Virus record (IMG/VR): IMGVR_UViG_3300042317_001291 | Location: 1 to 32,846 of that record | Length of the DNA: 32,846 bases | From: a virus | Direction: 5' to 3' (one strand) | In this document: positions 30,056 to 32,846 of the stretch, one piece after another | How the letters are laid out: each line of letters begins with the position of its first letter | How positions within the stretch are numbered: position 1 is the first letter of the stretch | Program-made: the position numbers and the translations under genes | The notes under the pieces: model-generated | Seen by the model: only the letters and a program-made list of their open reading frames with translations | What the model was told of the DNA's origin: nothing | Databases searched by the model: none

Positions 30056-30400
30056 ATGGACATAAAAAGAATTAATGCTCAAATGAAATCTGGCGATACC
30101 AGGTTAGGAGTCTATGTCTGGGAGATGCCAGATGGAAGATGGGTCGGAGACGAAGACAACAACTTCCTATCAATAGCATCAATGATTGGTAATAAAGAAA
30201 GAATTGCTCTGTTAGCATCAGCAGTTGCTCACTATGGAATTGATGTCGGCCAGCCTAAGTTTATTGAAGGAAGCAGGCAGATTGACGATGAAGAATTTGA
30301 ATATCAAAAGCAAAGACTTAGATGGGGACTCACTCCAGATCCTTTGGATATAAGTGTTCACAAAGAAGAAATGGCTAAACTGAATGGTGGTAAAAAATGA
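30056..30400 (+). CDS. Hypothetical protein upstream of portal (114 aa)
   Basis: A protein with a compact N-terminal strand pair (RLGVYVWEMPDGRWVGDEDN) and a helical C-terminal half (EEFEYQKQRLRWGLTPDPLD). Its stop overlaps the portal start by four bases (ATGA), so it is coupled to head morphogenesis. No family is recognised; a small terminase-like or portal-accessory role is possible but unsupported. Confidence 0.65.
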   Translation: MDIKRINAQMKSGDTRLGVYVWEMPDGRWVGDEDNNFLSIASMIGNKERIALLASAVAHYGIDVGQPKFIEGSRQIDDEEFEYQKQRLRWGLTPDPLDISVHKEEMAKLNGGKK

Positions 30401-31977
30401 TTGAGTATGATGAAGACACTGTTATGAATAATATAGAGGTTTCTAATGTGGCAGACTGGATGAGATTTAACAATCCAACTACTCAGAAATCAGATGACGC
30501 ATTTGATGTAGAGGGCGAAGACATTTTAAAGCTTTCTGGTCTAGGTGCCTCATTTAGAAGGAAAGTTTCTAGAGATCTTCAGAAATCTTTTGTCGGAAAA
30601 GATGGAGCAGTAAGCCAGCAGCTTCAGCATCAGCAAGCAGTTAGCGGCTATGCCACATTTGATCTAATTCAACCAGAATATAACTTAGATTATTTATCAA
30701 CAATTTACGAAATTTCTCCATACAACTATGCTGCTATAAATGCAAAGGTTGCAAACATTGTTGGCCTAGGATTTGATTTTGTTGAATCAAGAAAGACAAC
30801 TGATGCCCTCGATGAAATTAGTGATGAGAAGCAGTTAGAAAGAGCTCGAAAGAAGTTAAATAGAATTAAGCAAGATTTAAATAAATGGCTTGAAGATTGC
30901 AATGAAGACGAAACCTTTAAAGAAACACTTATAAAGTTCTATACTGACATAGAGGCTACTGGTAATGGCTACCTAGAGGTCGGTAGAACGACAACTGGTA
31001 AGATAGGGTACATCGGGCACATCCCATCAAAGACAATGCGTGTAAGACGCCTTAGAGACGGTTTTATACAGCTTCTTTATGGCAAGGCTGTGTTTTTTAG
31101 AAACTTCGGGGATACAGAAACAGTAAACCCTATAGCAGGTCAAGAAGATAGACCTAATGAAATTATTCATTTAAAGAAGTACACACCAAAGAATAATTAT
31201 TATGGAATTCCAGATATTATTGCTGCACAAAATGCTATGGCGGGTAACGAGTTTGCTGGTAAGTACAACCTAGATTACTTTGAAAATAAGGCAGTGCCAA
31301 GATACATTATTACAGTAAAGGGAGCAAAGCTTTCTCCAGAATCTGAAAGAAAGCTGCTTGAGTTTTTTCAAGTTGGACTAAAGGGAAAGAATCATAGATC
31401 CCTGTATATACCACTTCCACCAGACTCACCAGACTCAAAGACTGAATTTAAGATGGAGCCAATTGAGGCTGGCTCACAAGAGTCTTCATTTAATATTTAT
31501 CGTCAATCAAATAGAGACGAAATTCTAATGGCCCACAGAGTTCCAATTAATAAAATTGGTACACCAGCAGGCATTAACTTGGCTGCAGCCAGAGACGCAG
31601 ATAAGACATTTAAAGAGCAGGTCTGTCGTCCAGCTCAGGAAAATCTAGAAAAGAAATTAAATAAAATAATTCAAGAAATGACTGACGCCATGGAGCTTAA
31701 GTTTAATGAATTAAGTTTGACAGATGCAGATACCCAATCAAAGATAGATGAAAGATATCTTAGATTCCAGGTAATTACTCCAAATGAAATTAGAGTAAGA
31801 ATGGGAATGGTTCCACGAGAAGGTGGAGATGTCCCAGTAGACCTTGCAGCCCAGGCAGCTGAAATTAAGGCTCAGGCTACTCAAAGTAGAACCCGTGACC
31901 AAGAGAGATCAGCAAATTCCCCAGATAAATCTGGGGAGGGCAGAAATGCAAAGGGAGATGGAAGACAAGTCAACTAG
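30397..31977 (+). CDS. Portal protein, PBSX/HK97-like (526 aa)
   Basis: Forms the dodecameric ring at the capsid vertex through which DNA passes. Core features fit the Phage_portal family: YNYAAINAKVANIVGLGFDF, a helical hairpin (RARKKLNRIKQDLNKWLED), FYTDIEATGNGYLEVGRT, HLKKYTPKNNYYGIPDIIAA, and the AHRVPINKIGTPAGINLAAA wing-crown segment followed by TFKEQVCRPAQENLEKKLNK. The C-terminal 60 residues are low-complexity and charged. The length is normal for the family. The gene starts by overlap with the small upstream gene and is followed by a hairpin and the protease gene. Confidence 0.9.
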   Translation: MIEYDEDTVMNNIEVSNVADWMRFNNPTTQKSDDAFDVEGEDILKLSGLGASFRRKVSRDLQKSFVGKDGAVSQQLQHQQAVSGYATFDLIQPEYNLDYLSTIYEISPYNYAAINAKVANIVGLGFDFVESRKTTDALDEISDEKQLERARKKLNRIKQDLNKWLEDCNEDETFKETLIKFYTDIEATGNGYLEVGRTTTGKIGYIGHIPSKTMRVRRLRDGFIQLLYGKAVFFRNFGDTETVNPIAGQEDRPNEIIHLKKYTPKNNYYGIPDIIAAQNAMAGNEFAGKYNLDYFENKAVPRYIITVKGAKLSPESERKLLEFFQVGLKGKNHRSLYIPLPPDSPDSKTEFKMEPIEAGSQESSFNIYRQSNRDEILMAHRVPINKIGTPAGINLAAARDADKTFKEQVCRPAQENLEKKLNKIIQEMTDAMELKFNELSLTDADTQSKIDERYLRFQVITPNEIRVRMGMVPREGGDVPVDLAAQAAEIKAQATQSRTRDQERSANSPDKSGEGRNAKGDGRQVN

Positions 31978-31993
31978 TCCTACTCAACTAGTT
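31972..31993 (+). terminator. Hairpin after the portal gene
   Basis: AACTAGT and ACTAGTT pair (7 bp, 8-base loop) across the portal stop codon, followed by ATTTGCCTTTT. It is a modest intrinsic terminator just before a new promoter. Confidence 0.5.
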
Positions 31994-31995
31994 AT

Positions 31996-32024
31996 TTGCC
32001 TTTTGATACGATAATCTCTATAAT
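31996..32024 (+). promoter_or_regulatory. Promoter for the prohead protease gene
   Basis: TTGCCT, a 17-bp spacer and TATAAT end nine bases before the ATG at 32034, so the leader would be only a few bases long. There is no Shine-Dalgarno sequence. Confidence 0.5.
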
Positions 32025-32033
32025 ATATAACAT

Positions 32034-32846
32034 ATGATCATAGAAAAGTCACATTGGTCCTCTAATGGAAATGCTATTAATTTATCAGTTCCATTTACAA
32101 AGGTCAATAGAGAAAAAAGAACAGTCTCAGGATTCGCTACACTAGATAACCTGGATCAGACTGGTGACGTCGTTACGCAAGAAGCTTCAATGAAAGCATT
32201 CGAAAGCTTCAGAGGAAATCTAAGAGAAATGCATCAGCCACTTGCAGTTGGCAAGGTTGCATCATTCCGCCCAGAAACTTTTTATGATCCAACAACAAAA
32301 GAATTTTACAACGGAGTTTACGTTGACGCATACATTTCAAAGGGCGCACAAGATACCTGGGAGAAAGTTCTAGATGGAACTCTAACTGGATTTTCAATTG
32401 GCGGAAAGATTCTTGAATCAGATAACGAAGTAAACAAATCAACTGGAGCATCTGTAAGATTTATTAAAGATTATGCGCTAGTAGAACTATCAATCGTTGA
32501 TTCACCAGCAAATGAACTATGTAACATTCTATCTATTGAAAAGGTAAACGGACAAATGATTTTTAAGGGCATCGCAGCAGATGTCAAAATGGAAAATATT
32601 TTTTATTGTGCAGATAGCGATTCTGTTTTTATGTCAACAGAATCAGAATACTTGTCTCCAGTTACTGGAAAGAAAACAGAACTTATTGGATGGGTTGAAT
32701 CTAACGACGTAAACAAAGCAAAAGAAATAGAGAAGATTCTTGATTCACGTAGATCAAGATTGCAAACATTGCCTGACAACACAAATATAAATATGGCAAT
32801 TGCAGAAGGAGGAAATGAAGTGGAAAAGCTTAATGTAACAGAAGCA
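32034..32846 (+). CDS. Prohead protease, XkdF/S78-like (partial, runs off window)
   Basis: The frame is open for 271 codons to the window edge. The N-terminal domain shows KVNREKRTVSGFATLDNLDQ then TGDVV, REMHQPLAVGK with the likely catalytic His near residue 68, VYVDAYISKGAQDTWEKVLD then GTLTGFSIGGKI, and VELSIVDSPANELC with the likely catalytic Ser near residue 158. These fit caudoviral prohead proteases that cut scaffold and capsid proteins during maturation. From about residue 175 the chain continues into a second region (TGKKTELIGWVESNDVNKAK) of unknown role, possibly leading to a fused scaffold. The neighbouring portal gene supports the call. Confidence 0.82.
   Translation, partial: MIIEKSHWSSNGNAINLSVPFTKVNREKRTVSGFATLDNLDQTGDVVTQEASMKAFESFRGNLREMHQPLAVGKVASFRPETFYDPTTKEFYNGVYVDAYISKGAQDTWEKVLDGTLTGFSIGGKILESDNEVNKSTGASVRFIKDYALVELSIVDSPANELCNILSIEKVNGQMIFKGIAADVKMENIFYCADSDSVFMSTESEYLSPVTGKKTELIGWVESNDVNKAKEIEKILDSRRSRLQTLPDNTNINMAIAEGGNEVEKLNVTEA
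32807..32822 (+). promoter_or_regulatory. Internal ribosome-binding site with in-frame GTG
   Basis: AGGAGG, a seven-base spacer and GTG (32820) lie in frame inside the protease gene. This is one of the strongest Shine-Dalgarno matches in the window and could start a nested scaffold protein. Confidence 0.45.

Overview
This window is a piece of a tailed double-stranded DNA phage genome (Caudoviricetes). A PBSX/HK97-type portal gene, a partial prohead protease gene, a holin/lysin pair and a large block of tail-fibre genes lie together, and no bacterial housekeeping genes are visible. The body of the window is AT-rich. Several genes have a TATAAT-like -10 box six to nine bases before the start codon, which implies leaderless or near-leaderless mRNAs. 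That feature, the class II ribonucleotide reductase and the holin type point to an AT-rich actinobacterial host, perhaps a freshwater one. The host call is inference; nothing in the window proves it.

Layout. Bases 1-970 are visibly more GC-rich and hold five leftward microgenes behind two copies of a 49-bp promoter-like repeat. Bases 1174-4543 carry a rightward accessory cassette: GT32-like glycosyltransferase, 2OG-Fe(II) oxygenase, FkbM-like methyltransferase, a 25-residue membrane peptide, a tRNA-Ile(UAU) and three small unknown genes. Bases 4540-7325 are leftward: a 2OG-Fe(II) oxygenase, a TylF-like O-methyltransferase, four small overlapping genes (one with an apparent AUU start) and a membrane-anchored lytic transglycosylase. 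Bases 7542-9782 run rightward with nrdJ and a holin-like gene. Bases 9858-21210 are eight consecutive tail/fibre genes, among them a 1414-residue fibre and a fibronectin-III protein that ends in a 108-residue Phe-Phe-Pro(-Pro) tract. Bases 21286-28031 hold six further 2OG-Fe(II) oxygenases, two DUF6065-like proteins interleaved with them, a second FkbM-like methyltransferase and an unknown gene. Bases 28062-32846 return to the virion: a LamG-like protein, a small gene, the portal and the start of the prohead protease, which may contain a nested scaffold start.

The striking feature is the density of modification enzymes: eight separate prolyl-4-hydroxylase-like 2OG oxygenases, two FkbM-like methyltransferases, one TylF-like methyltransferase and one glycosyltransferase, with six of the oxygenases directly downstream of a proline-dense virion protein. 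A plausible but unproven reading is a phage-encoded system that hydroxylates, glycosylates and methylates virion proteins or surface glycans.
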